A stretch of DNA of 64,000 bases from assembly GCA_013375455.1 (NCBI GenBank), contig JABXJT010000017.1:1-64000 (forward strand), in the 5' to 3' direction. The translations under genes were made by a program, and so were the position numbers. Source of the DNA: Candidatus Helarchaeota archaeon. Its GTDB lineage: Archaea > Asgardarchaeota > Lokiarchaeia > Helarchaeales > HEL-GB-A. The notes under the pieces were generated by a model, which ran no database searches, was not told the DNA's origin, and worked only from the letters and a program-made list of their open reading frames with translations. Positions 44,535 to 53,721 of the stretch are shown here, one piece after another (within the stretch, counting starts at the first letter, position 1; the number at the start of each line of letters is the position of its first letter).

Positions 44535-47534
44535 TTAGCGATTGAGATTAATACTCTGAATTTGGGAAATAATTTCCGAATCATTAAAATGTACTAATTC
44601 TGAAGCCCCACGCGGGCAGGATGCGGCACAGGCACCACATCCATGGCACTTCGTTGGAGTACAATATGCTATTTTTCTTTCACCGATTGATATTAGTGAT
44701 AAAGCATCGAAAGGACATTGTTCCGTGCAAATACCGCAGCCAACACAAATATCAGGATTAATTCTCGGCTTGATTCCCTCTAATTCAATTTCATCTTTGG
44801 ACATAAATGTGCAGGCCCTTGATACTGCACCTTTGGCTTGGGCGATTGTTTCATCGATGAATTTTGGAGAATGGGCCACTCCGCACAGGTATAATCCATT
44901 AGCAGAAAAATCAATGGGCCGGAGTTTCGTGTGGGCTTCCAAGAAGAATTGAAACTCATCCAAGGGTAGTTTTAATTGTGTCGTTAAATTTTCATCAACA
45001 TTTGGAACAATTCCAGCACTTAAAACCAATAAATCAGGTTTTATTTTTATGGTTTTCTTGAAAATATAGTCAAACACTAAAATTATAAGTTTCCCTTCCT
45101 CATATTTAAGAACTGGTTGTTTATTTGGCGTAAATCTTATGAATTTAACTCCCATTTCCCGAGCTTTTCGATAATATTCTTCTCTAAAACCATAGCTTCT
45201 AATGTCCCTATATAGTACATACATATCGATATTAGGGTTTAATTGTTTAACTGCAATTGCATTTTTTAGTGCTTCCGAGCAACAAACCCTGCTACAATAG
45301 TTCCTCTCCTCACATCTCGAGCCAATACATTGAATCATCACGATAGTTTTGGTATCGCCCAAATTTTTATTGTAGATCCGCTCTTCTAATTCTAACTGCG
45401 TTAAAACCCTATCATCTTTTCCGTAATTATACTCAGTAGGTGTATATTCTTTCCCACCAGTAGCGATTATGATCGTCCCAGCTTCAATTTGTTCTGTTTT
45501 TCCATTTGATGAAATTGTTGCAGAAAAATTTCCAATCGAACCGCCAATTTCTTTAATTTCAGCATCTAAGAAAACTTTAACTTTATCATTTGAGTGAAGT
45601 TGGTTTTTCAGTGTTTCAATATGGGATGTTAAATCCTCTCCATTAGCTAAGAATTTTATTTTTTTTGCAATTCCACCGAGTTCAGGCGATTTTTCAATTA
45701 AATAGGCTTGATAACCTTGTCGTGCCAATTGTAAGGCAGCACTCATTCCAGCTATTCCGCCTCCAATTACAATCCCCGCTTGGATCATTTTTATCGTATA
45801 ATTATAAAGAGGTTCTTGTAATCGAGCTTTGGCAACTGCCATCGCCACCAAATCCTTCGCTTTTTCAGTTGCAGTTTTTGGATCGGCCCGATGGACCCAG
45901 GAGACGTGTTCTCGAATATTTGCCATTGAGAAAAGGTAAAAATTGAGGCCAGCTTCTCTAATGGTATTTTGGAATAGAGGTTCATGCGTACGGGGGGTGC
46001 AGGATGCCACGACCACACGGTTTAAATCATATTCTTCAATTAAATCTTTCATTTTATCTTGCGTGTCCTGCGAACATGTATACAAATTCCTTTCAGCATG
46101 CACGACGTTTGGCAATTTTTTAGCAAATTCAACGACTTCAGGCACGTTTACGATCGAACCGATATTAATTCCACAATGGCAGATGAATACGCCAATTCTG
46201 GGTTCTTGTTTGGAAATATCTTTTTCGGGAGGAAATTCTACGGGAGTGATCAGAGTATTTCTTGCAGTTGAAAGTAAAGCAGATGCCTCAGAAGCAGCGC
46301 CACTTGCTTCTGCAACGGTATCTGGAATATCCTTTGGACTTTTAAAAGTTCCACAGACATAAATACCTTCTTTTGATGTTTCCACGGGTGTAAGGGTGTT
46401 CGTACCGCAATAATTAAATCGATTTAAATCGATGCCAAAAATTTCACTATATTTCTTGTACGTCTCAGTACAAGCAAACCCGACTGAGAGAACGACCATA
46501 TCGAATAATTCATCGACAATATTTTGATTTTCATCCTCATATCGTATTTCTAGCATTCCGACCTTTTGTTTAACACTTGAAACGCGTGTTTTAATGAATC
46601 GCACTCCATTAATTTTTTCTGCATTAACATAATATTTCTCGAAACCTTTTCCAAATGCCCGGATATCCATGTAAAATATCGTAGGCTCGATGTTGGGGTC
46701 GTGTTCTCTTGCGATGACGGCTTCCTTAATTGCGTACATGCAGCAAACGGACGAGCAGAAGTCATTCCCTATTGAGATATCTCTGGATCCGATACATTGC
46801 AACCAAGCTATTTTTTTAGGGGGCATTCCATCGGACGGTCTTAATACGTGCCCATCAAACGGTCCAGAGGCACTTAGAATCCTCTCGAATTCAAGACTGG
46901 TCACGACATTCGGAAGTCTATCATACCCAAATTCTTTCTTTATGAGAGGATCAAAAATCTTAGCGCCCGGTGCCAAGATAATCGCACCAACATTGAGTTC
47001 AATAAATTCTTCTTCCTGTTCATAATTGACAGCATTAGCCTCGCATAATTGAGTGCAGAGTCCGCAGCCTAAGCAAAAATTCTTATCGATTGCTGAAACT
47101 TTTGGAATTGCTTGCGGATATCTCACGGAAATACAACTTTTTATTCGCAACCCAGCATCGTAATCGTTCAATACTTCGATTGGACATAAAGTTGAGCACG
47201 TTCCACAGCCGGTACATTTAGTGACATCGATATAACTGGCCTTTTTACGAAGAGTCACCTTAAAATTTCCTGCGGATCCTTCAACTTTATCGACATCAGC
47301 ATACGAAATGATTTCTATGTTAGGATGGCGTCCAGTAGCGACGAGTTTTGGACTCACAATGCACATAGCACAATCGTTCGTGGGGAATGTTTTGTCAAGT
47401 TGACTCATTATGCCTCCAATAGCTGATAAGGTCTCCACGACGTAGACTTTATATCCAGAATCGGCTAGATCTAGGGAGGTTTGCATTCCAGCAATGCCAC
47501 CACCAACAACTAGCACAGCACCGACTTTTGACAT
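44535..47534 (-). CDS. Double HdrA-like flavoprotein, copy 2
   Basis: A 999-residue protein with the layout FAD (GGGIAGMQ, 11-18), the conserved TFPTNDCAMC (49-58), ferredoxin cysteines from residue 107 (CTGCGTCSTLCP) and CLGCGLCTQLC, a second FAD domain (GGGIAGMS, about 594), and C-terminal CVGCGICTEQCP and CHGCGACAASCP. It is last in the long operon that runs from HdrA copy 4, 48 bp after HdrA copy 3, with which it shares most of its length. Bifurcates electrons between a donor (FrhB/MvhD), ferredoxin and a sulfur substrate. Confidence 0.9.
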   Translation of the reverse strand: MSKVGAVLVVGGGIAGMQTSLDLADSGYKVYVVETLSAIGGIMSQLDKTFPTNDCAMCIVSPKLVATGRHPNIEIISYADVDKVEGSAGNFKVTLRKKASYIDVTKCTGCGTCSTLCPIEVLNDYDAGLRIKSCISVRYPQAIPKVSAIDKNFCLGCGLCTQLCEANAVNYEQEEEFIELNVGAIILAPGAKIFDPLIKKEFGYDRLPNVVTSLEFERILSASGPFDGHVLRPSDGMPPKKIAWLQCIGSRDISIGNDFCSSVCCMYAIKEAVIAREHDPNIEPTIFYMDIRAFGKGFEKYYVNAEKINGVRFIKTRVSSVKQKVGMLEIRYEDENQNIVDELFDMVVLSVGFACTETYKKYSEIFGIDLNRFNYCGTNTLTPVETSKEGIYVCGTFKSPKDIPDTVAEASGAASEASALLSTARNTLITPVEFPPEKDISKQEPRIGVFICHCGINIGSIVNVPEVVEFAKKLPNVVHAERNLYTCSQDTQDKMKDLIEEYDLNRVVVASCTPRTHEPLFQNTIREAGLNFYLFSMANIREHVSWVHRADPKTATEKAKDLVAMAVAKARLQEPLYNYTIKMIQAGIVIGGGIAGMSAALQLARQGYQAYLIEKSPELGGIAKKIKFLANGEDLTSHIETLKNQLHSNDKVKVFLDAEIKEIGGSIGNFSATISSNGKTEQIEAGTIIIATGGKEYTPTEYNYGKDDRVLTQLELEERIYNKNLGDTKTIVMIQCIGSRCEERNYCSRVCCSEALKNAIAVKQLNPNIDMYVLYRDIRSYGFREEYYRKAREMGVKFIRFTPNKQPVLKYEEGKLIILVFDYIFKKTIKIKPDLLVLSAGIVPNVDENLTTQLKLPLDEFQFFLEAHTKLRPIDFSANGLYLCGVAHSPKFIDETIAQAKGAVSRACTFMSKDEIELEGIKPRINPDICVGCGICTEQCPFDALSLISIGERKIAYCTPTKCHGCGACAASCPRGASELVHFNDSEIISQIQSINLNR

Positions 47535-47582
47535 GTAACTTCTTCACCTAAATTCATTTTTATTATTTGAACCTAGTTCATT

Positions 47583-50500
47583 TCAACCATTTGAAATTAA
47601 ACCCATCTTTACCTGAGAAATGATCTCACCGTCGGTAAAATGTGGCATGGATATTGCTCTTTGAGGGCAACTTGATGCACAAGTTCCACAGCCCTTACAA
47701 TTAGCTTTATTATTATTAGCTCTTTTTCCTGCTTCAGTCTTCTCCAAAGCCATCGCTTCATACGGACAGACACTTTCACATAGTCCGCACCCAAGGCATT
47801 TTTCCTGATCCACGCGCGCATAGATTCCTTCTAATTCAATCTCCTCTTTAGAGAGGAACGTGCAGGCTCTTGATACTGCTCCCTTGGCTTGGGCAATGGT
47901 TTCATCAATGAACTTTGGGGAATGGGCTAATCCACAAAGAAAGATGCCATCGTTAGCGAAATCGAGGGGTCGGAGCTTCATATGAGCTTCCAAGAAGAAC
48001 TCATTCTCATCCAGGGGTATTTTCAGTTGAGTGTTTAAGTCTTTATCAATATTTGGGAGGATTGCGCTACTTAATATTAGAAGACCAGGTTTTAATGCTA
48101 ATTTTCTTCCAAGAATTTTGTCTTTAATATATAAGACTAGTTTACTATCCTTGTGTTCAAGAACGGGTTCATTTTCATCATCAAATCTAATAAATTTCAC
48201 GCCTAATTCGCGTGCCCTTCGATACAAGAACTCTCTGAAACCGTAGCTCCTGATATCCTTGTTTAAAATGTAAACATTTATTCCCGAATCTGCTTCCTTC
48301 AGTGCTATTGCATTTTTCAAGGCCTCAGCACAACAAACGCGACTGCAATAATTTCTTTCCTCGCACCGCGAACCGACACATTGTATCATAACTACATTCT
48401 TGATATTTTTCAAATCTTTATTGAAAATCCGTTCTTCCAGTTCTGATTGAGTTAAAACTCTTTCATCCTTTCCATAATTGTATTCAGTTGGGAGATATTC
48501 CGTGCCCCCCGTAGCTACGATAATAATCCCCGCCTCAATTTGTTCGGTTTCGCCTCTAGAAGTTACGGTTGCCGAGAAACTTCCAACCGATCCGCCAATT
48601 TCATCAATTTTTGCATCTAGAAACACTTTAATCTTTTCATTTGAGTTGAGTTGATTTTTAAGCAATTCTATGCAGGATGCAGGAGATGTTCCATCAGCTA
48701 AATATTTAATTTTGTTCACTAAACCCCCTAATTCAGAACTTTTTTCAATTAAATATGCCTGAAAGCCTTGTCTAGCTATTTCCAAGGCGGCAGTCATCCC
48801 AGCGATTCCTCCGCCAATCACTATTCCGGACTGAGTCATCTTTACATAAACATTGTAAATGGGTTCTTGTAGGGCGGCTTTTCCGGCTGCCATTGCAACC
48901 AAATATTTTGCTTTTGCAGTAGCACCTACAGGATCTGATCGATGCACCCAAGAACAATGTTCGCGGATATTTGCCATTGAAAAGAGATAAAAATTCAAAC
49001 CTGCTTCTCTTATGGTATTTTGAAATAAAGGTTCGTGGGTTCTTGGGCTACATGAGGCGACTACGACTCGGTTAATATTTTTCTCTTTAATTATTTTTTT
49101 AATTTTTTCTTGAGTATCGGGAGAACACGTATATAAATTCCTTTCAGCGTGAACAACATTTGGTAATGTCTTGGCAAATTCGACGACTTCAGGCACGTTC
49201 ACAACTGCCCCAATATTGATACCACAATGACAAATGAATACTCCAACCCTAGGTTCTTCTTCTGAAATATCTGTTTCAGGCGGATATTCTTTTTGAACCG
49301 TCAAGGTATTTCTTTGGGTAGCCAGCAAGGAGGATGCTTCTGCAGCGGCACCACTCGCTTCTGCCACGGTATCTGGAATATCTTTGGGACTTTTTAAAGT
49401 GCCGCATACAAATATCCCTTCTTTACTTGTTCTCAGTGGTGCAAAGGTACCTGTATCGATAAAATTATATTCATTTAGTTTAACTCCGAAGATTTCTTCT
49501 AGTTTCTTATATTCTTCGGGGCAGGAAAATCCAATAGAGAGAACTATCATATCAAAATTTTCATCGATAATATCTCCATTTTCATCTTCAAATCTAATTT
49601 GAAGCGCGTCACCGTGTTGTTTAATCTGTGAAACGCGTGCTCTGGTGAATTTAACCCCGTTAATTTTTCCTGCATTAACATAATATTTCTCGAATCCTTT
49701 CCCAAATGCACGCATATCCATAAAAAAGATGTGCGGCTCAATATTCGGATCGTGTTCTCGCGCAATAATGGCTTCTTTAACTGAATACATGCAGCAGACA
49801 GAGGAGCAATAGTTTTTACCAATAGATTCATCTCTGGAGCCCAAACAATTTAGCCACGCAATTTTTTTAGGCGGCATTCCATCGGAAGGTTTGAGGACAT
49901 GCCCATCAAAAGGGCCAGAAGCACTAAGAAGTCTCTCAAATTCGAGACTAGTTAATACATTCGGAAGCCTTCCATACCCATATGATTTCTTTATTTTAGG
50001 GTCAGTTGGTTCAGCTCCTATTGCTAAAATAATCGATCCAACATTCAACTTCAATTCTTTTTCACTTTGCGTGTAATCGATAGCCTCAGCTTCGCAAAGT
50101 TGGCTACATAAACCACATCCTAGGCAGAAGTCTTTATCAATTGCCGAAACTTTCGGAATTGCTTGCGGATATCGCACGTAAATGCAACTTCTTTCTCTTA
50201 ATCCAGCATCATAATCATTAATCACTTCAATGGGACAGATGAGCTCGCAACTTGCACATCCTGTACATTTGGTTGTATCTATGTAGCGAGGTTTTTGGAG
50301 GATCGTGACCTCAAAATTTCCCGCCTCGCCCTCAACTTTTTGAATTTCAGAATAGGTAATAACTTCAATATTATGATGGCGTCCTGTTGAAACCAATTTT
50401 GGAGCCATAATGCACATTGCGCAATCATTCGTAGGAAATGTTTTATCTAACTGGCTCATTATGCCTCCAATCGCTGTTAATTTTTCCAAAATATAAACTT

Positions 50501-50585
50501 TAAACCCTGAGTTGGCGAGATCCAGAGAGGCCTGCATTCCTGCAATACCTCCCCCAACAACTAATACAGACCCTAATTTTGACAT
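47583..50585 (-). CDS. Double HdrA-like flavoprotein, copy 3
   Basis: A 1000-residue protein with the copy 2 layout: FAD loop GGGIAGMQA, TFPTNDCAMC, CTGCASCELICP and CLGCGLCSQLC, a second FAD domain (VIGGGIAGMTA), then CLGCGLCESVCP and CKGCGTCASSCP. This copy belongs to block B, directly downstream of hdrC, hdrB and mvhD-wHTH, and is presumably the main HdrA of that unit. It shares its overall sequence with copy 1, which has lost the NDCAMC motif. Confidence 0.9.
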   Translation of the reverse strand: MSKLGSVLVVGGGIAGMQASLDLANSGFKVYILEKLTAIGGIMSQLDKTFPTNDCAMCIMAPKLVSTGRHHNIEVITYSEIQKVEGEAGNFEVTILQKPRYIDTTKCTGCASCELICPIEVINDYDAGLRERSCIYVRYPQAIPKVSAIDKDFCLGCGLCSQLCEAEAIDYTQSEKELKLNVGSIILAIGAEPTDPKIKKSYGYGRLPNVLTSLEFERLLSASGPFDGHVLKPSDGMPPKKIAWLNCLGSRDESIGKNYCSSVCCMYSVKEAIIAREHDPNIEPHIFFMDMRAFGKGFEKYYVNAGKINGVKFTRARVSQIKQHGDALQIRFEDENGDIIDENFDMIVLSIGFSCPEEYKKLEEIFGVKLNEYNFIDTGTFAPLRTSKEGIFVCGTLKSPKDIPDTVAEASGAAAEASSLLATQRNTLTVQKEYPPETDISEEEPRVGVFICHCGINIGAVVNVPEVVEFAKTLPNVVHAERNLYTCSPDTQEKIKKIIKEKNINRVVVASCSPRTHEPLFQNTIREAGLNFYLFSMANIREHCSWVHRSDPVGATAKAKYLVAMAAGKAALQEPIYNVYVKMTQSGIVIGGGIAGMTAALEIARQGFQAYLIEKSSELGGLVNKIKYLADGTSPASCIELLKNQLNSNEKIKVFLDAKIDEIGGSVGSFSATVTSRGETEQIEAGIIIVATGGTEYLPTEYNYGKDERVLTQSELEERIFNKDLKNIKNVVMIQCVGSRCEERNYCSRVCCAEALKNAIALKEADSGINVYILNKDIRSYGFREFLYRRARELGVKFIRFDDENEPVLEHKDSKLVLYIKDKILGRKLALKPGLLILSSAILPNIDKDLNTQLKIPLDENEFFLEAHMKLRPLDFANDGIFLCGLAHSPKFIDETIAQAKGAVSRACTFLSKEEIELEGIYARVDQEKCLGCGLCESVCPYEAMALEKTEAGKRANNNKANCKGCGTCASSCPQRAISMPHFTDGEIISQVKMGLISNG

Positions 50586-50586
50586 T

Positions 50587-51342
50587 TTAATCCTCTATTA
50601 CAGCGAATTTGGCATCATGTCCAACCATTACTAATTGAACTTTTTGTTTGGTTTTTAAAGCTAGTAAATGTTTCATAATGAGTTCAGTTGGTATTGTAAG
50701 ATCTTCAGCAATATCTATTGCGGTCTTCGGCTCATCTCTGATTGAGTGAATTATCCTCTGTCTTACAATTTCCGCATCAATAATTTTGTCTATTAATTCT
50801 ATGTATTCTTCTTCGGGCATCGTTTCATTATACACATTTCCCAATTCTATTAATTGTCGGCTTTTTCCGACTAACCAGCGAAAATTAAAATCAGCACAAA
50901 TAGCCTGTATGATTTCTAATTCTTGTTCTAATTTTTCCTTCGATTCCAATGATATTGGACCTAACTTTGAAGTGAGTTCCGAGTAATTAGTCATCGTATT
51001 TCGAAATTTCTCAGCTTCAGAAGCAGAAATCCATTCCAACATGATTCGATCTGGATTAATTCCAATCTTTTCTAACAGTTTTTTAACAAAGAGAATTTTG
51101 TACCTAGCATTATAATTACCTGAAATGTAGTGACAATCAGCAGGATGACAACCTGTTACCAATACGCCATCGGCACCTAATCGCAACGCTTCAATTAAAA
51201 AATATGGATCTATTCGACCACTACACATCACTCGTATTATTCGGATATGTGGAGGGTACTGTAATCTTGAGACCCCAGCGAGATCTGCACCTGCATATGA
51301 GCACCAATTACAAGTAAAAGCAAAAAGCTTTGGTTCAGACAA
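50587..51342 (-). CDS. MvhD-like protein with C-terminal winged helix, canonical
   Basis: A 251-residue protein. Its MvhD part has the canonical CNWCSYAGADLAG, MCSGRIDP and GCHPADCHY motifs for one [2Fe-2S] cluster; the C-terminal 55 residues (TAIDIAEDLTIPTELIMKHLLAL) look like a winged helix. Known role of MvhD: electron entry to HdrA. The extra domain may dock to a partner or bind DNA. One base separates it from HdrA copy 3. Confidence 0.88.
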   Translation of the reverse strand: MSEPKLFAFTCNWCSYAGADLAGVSRLQYPPHIRIIRVMCSGRIDPYFLIEALRLGADGVLVTGCHPADCHYISGNYNARYKILFVKKLLEKIGINPDRIMLEWISASEAEKFRNTMTNYSELTSKLGPISLESKEKLEQELEIIQAICADFNFRWLVGKSRQLIELGNVYNETMPEEEYIELIDKIIDAEIVRQRIIHSIRDEPKTAIDIAEDLTIPTELIMKHLLALKTKQKVQLVMVGHDAKFAVIED

Positions 51343-51357
51343 TTTCTATTACACTCC

Positions 51358-52233
51358 TTATTCACTAATTTTAGCCATAATCTTTTTAGGTTTAATCCGG
51401 TGGAGATTCAATCCTAGACCTTTGGGATTAAGTCCAAAAGCTATTCCTAATAGTTCAGTTAAGTGGATCGGAGCAATTTGGTATTGTTCCTTATATTTCC
51501 GTTGGATGTCAAACTGGCCTAAATCAAACGTGAAATAACACATTGGGCAGGCTAAAACGAGACCATCCACGTCTAATTCTTTTAGAGAAATTAATTTCTG
51601 ACGAGGAATTTCATCGGCAGCCTTGTCATCGACGCCCTTGAGCGAACCACCACAACAAACGTATTTTCCTTCATATTCCACGGTTTTCGCACCTAGTAAT
51701 TCAACAATTTCATCAATAGACCGAGGAATTTCAGGGTCATCGAATTCCACCACGCTATGGGGTCGTATTAAATGGCATCCATAGAATGTGCCGAAAACCA
51801 TATCGGTTAATGGTCTTTTAATATTAGCCTGGATTTTCTCACGGATTTTATCTTCATTTATTACTTGTACAAAATGTTTCACTTCGATTGTTCCCTTAAA
51901 TTCTTTTCCAATTTCTTTTAGAATCTCATTGATTTTCTTTCGATCCGCTTCATCTTCTTTCAAATGTTTATTAGCTTTCTTTAGATTCTTAAAGCACCCA
52001 TTACAGAGAGTAATAATATCTAAATTTCGTTCTTCGGCGAGACAAAGGTTTCTGGCAGCTAATGCTAAAGCAGTATCATAAGAAACAGAGGAAACGACTA
52101 CAGGCGCACAACAATGAAAATTTGGTTCACGCTCAATTTGAATTCCCAAAATTTCGCACACTTGTATGAATGAAGCTTCAAAACTTGGGTCCTTGGCTAA
52201 TACGGTGCAACCAGGGAAAAATAAAAACTTCAT
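51358..52233 (-). CDS. HdrB-like subunit, block B
   Basis: A 291-residue HdrB-like protein with two cysteine-rich domains: CTVLAK, FHCCAPVVVSS, LCNGCFKNL, then YGCHLIRPH, VCCGGSL and ACPMCYFTF. The first CCG is CCA in this protein and in block A. It would hold noncubane clusters that cleave a disulfide. Between hdrC (6 bp upstream) and mvhD. Confidence 0.92.
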   Translation of the reverse strand: MKFLFFPGCTVLAKDPSFEASFIQVCEILGIQIEREPNFHCCAPVVVSSVSYDTALALAARNLCLAEERNLDIITLCNGCFKNLKKANKHLKEDEADRKKINEILKEIGKEFKGTIEVKHFVQVINEDKIREKIQANIKRPLTDMVFGTFYGCHLIRPHSVVEFDDPEIPRSIDEIVELLGAKTVEYEGKYVCCGGSLKGVDDKAADEIPRQKLISLKELDVDGLVLACPMCYFTFDLGQFDIQRKYKEQYQIAPIHLTELLGIAFGLNPKGLGLNLHRIKPKKIMAKISE

Positions 52234-52239
52234 TATTAA

Positions 52240-52815
52240 TCACTCCTTTTTTTTCATTGGGAAATCTGTATTTTCGAAAATTTGGTCTATTTCCTTTAAG
52301 ACATCACCTGGAACAGGACCGACTCTTGGTAAATTTAGTTTTTCTCTTCTAACCTCTACTGCTTCTGGAACCTCTGTCACTCGACCAGTTGTCTTGATTG
52401 CATTTGCAGCAAATTTTATGTGTGTGGGAATAATTCCTTTTTTAGCTGCCATATTGCGCAAAGTTATCCATATTGCTGGTAATTCTACTCCTTGCGGGCA
52501 TCTTTCCGCGCAAAAATAGCATTCCGTGCATAACCAAATAATATTATCATTTAAAACTTCATCCCTTAATCCGAAAATAATTTTTCGGATTAATTTCTTC
52601 GTATTCTGACCAAAATCTGTTACGGGGCAGCCCGACACGCAAGTTCCACACTGATAGCAATAATACACGTTCTGGTGGCTCAATTCCTTAACTTCATCCG
52701 GAAAAGTGTAGTCAAGAGTATCATCGTCGAGGATTTCTACTAATTCTTCTTTACTAGATGCTTTAGGTCCTTCAAATTCTTCTTTCATAGGTGCTTTGCT
52801 TTCTTCATTTTCCAC
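52240..52815 (-). CDS. HdrC-like Fe-S subunit, block B
   Basis: A ferredoxin-type protein of about 191 residues with CYQCGTCVSGCPVTDF and CTECYFCAERCPQG. The GTG at 52815 is favoured, since GGGTGAG lies just upstream; a GTG three codons earlier falls inside that site. Its N-terminal 50 residues are acidic and variable. Second half shared with the block A copy. Confidence 0.9.
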   Translation of the reverse strand: MENEESKAPMKEEFEGPKASSKEELVEILDDDTLDYTFPDEVKELSHQNVYYCYQCGTCVSGCPVTDFGQNTKKLIRKIIFGLRDEVLNDNIIWLCTECYFCAERCPQGVELPAIWITLRNMAAKKGIIPTHIKFAANAIKTTGRVTEVPEAVEVRREKLNLPRVGPVPGDVLKEIDQIFENTDFPMKKKE

Positions 52816-52836
52816 AAATCTCACCCTTCATTTTTT

Positions 52837-53700
52837 TTAAACATTTACTTTATTTAGAATACCATTAAGTTGGTTTATGCGTTCATTCAACGCCAAATCT
52901 TGTGGGTTATAACCCATTGCCAAACCAATAAGGTCTGGCAAATAAATAGTACTAATTTGAATTCGGCCATCATTTTCTTTTAAATCGTTTATGGCCTTAT
53001 TGAATCGATTGAAACAATAAGGGCAATTTACAATGATGGCGTCGACATCAAGTTTTTTCAGACTTTCTATGATATTATAGTTGAATTTTGTTTCAATTTC
53101 TGATAAACAACTTACAAGGCCCCCACAGCACGAATATTTATCTTTATAATTTATATTCTGGGCTCCTGTAATTTCTATAATTTTATCTAAACCTGAAATA
53201 TATGAAAAATCAAAAATATCTTTCAATTGACTTCTAAGATGGCATCCCAAGAAAGATACGACTTTTAAATCATTAAGGGGTTTTTTAACATATTTTTTAA
53301 TTTCTTCTAATCCAACAAATTCCGTTAGAATTTGCAATAGATTCTTAATTTCAGTGGATCCTTTAAATTCTTTTCCAAAATTCTTTAGAATTGAATTTAC
53401 GTTGTTTCTTAATTTAGAATTATTTTTTAAGAGATTATTCGCATTATTAAGAGTTTTAAAACACCAACTACAAAGAGTAAAAATAGGCTTGTTTCTCTCT
53501 TCACCAATGCAAATATTTCGTGCATTTAAAATTATACCAGAAGTCGTATCTAATGAGGATACGAGAGTAGGACCACAACAACTGAAATTCTGCTCATCTA
53601 AAACTGAAACCTTTAGTTCTTTTAATATTAACTTAGTAGAATATTCAAAATACGGATCAGCCGTAAGTACTTTGCAACCGGGAAACAGTAAGTACTCCAT
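52837..53700 (-). CDS. Additional divergent HdrB-like subunit
   Basis: A protein of about 287 residues of the HdrB family with complete cysteine motifs (CKVLTAD, FSCCGPTLVSS, LCSWCFKTL; LGCHLRS, YSCCGGLVS, NCPYCFNRF), but little similarity outside them to the block A and B copies. ATG 53700 is preceded by GGTG. It has no HdrC of its own and lies between HdrA copy 4 and hdrC of block B, so it may give HdrA copy 4 a different substrate. Confidence 0.85.
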   Translation of the reverse strand: MEYLLFPGCKVLTADPYFEYSTKLILKELKVSVLDEQNFSCCGPTLVSSLDTTSGIILNARNICIGEERNKPIFTLCSWCFKTLNNANNLLKNNSKLRNNVNSILKNFGKEFKGSTEIKNLLQILTEFVGLEEIKKYVKKPLNDLKVVSFLGCHLRSQLKDIFDFSYISGLDKIIEITGAQNINYKDKYSCCGGLVSCLSEIETKFNYNIIESLKKLDVDAIIVNCPYCFNRFNKAINDLKENDGRIQISTIYLPDLIGLAMGYNPQDLALNERINQLNGILNKVNV

Positions 53701-53721
53701 TTTAACAAACACCAATCATAA

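Larger units (their letters stand above)
47583..52824 (-). repeat. hdr block B (hdrC-hdrB-mvhD-hdrA), paralogous to block A
   Basis: Same gene order, orientation and sizes as block A (37187-42415). The motifs here are canonical, so block B is probably the less-changed copy. Confidence 0.8.

Noticed and set aside
45665..46362. Open frames on the strand opposite the HdrA genes
   Set aside because: Similar antisense frames recur at the same places in all HdrA copies and have no family features; they are shadows of the coding strand.
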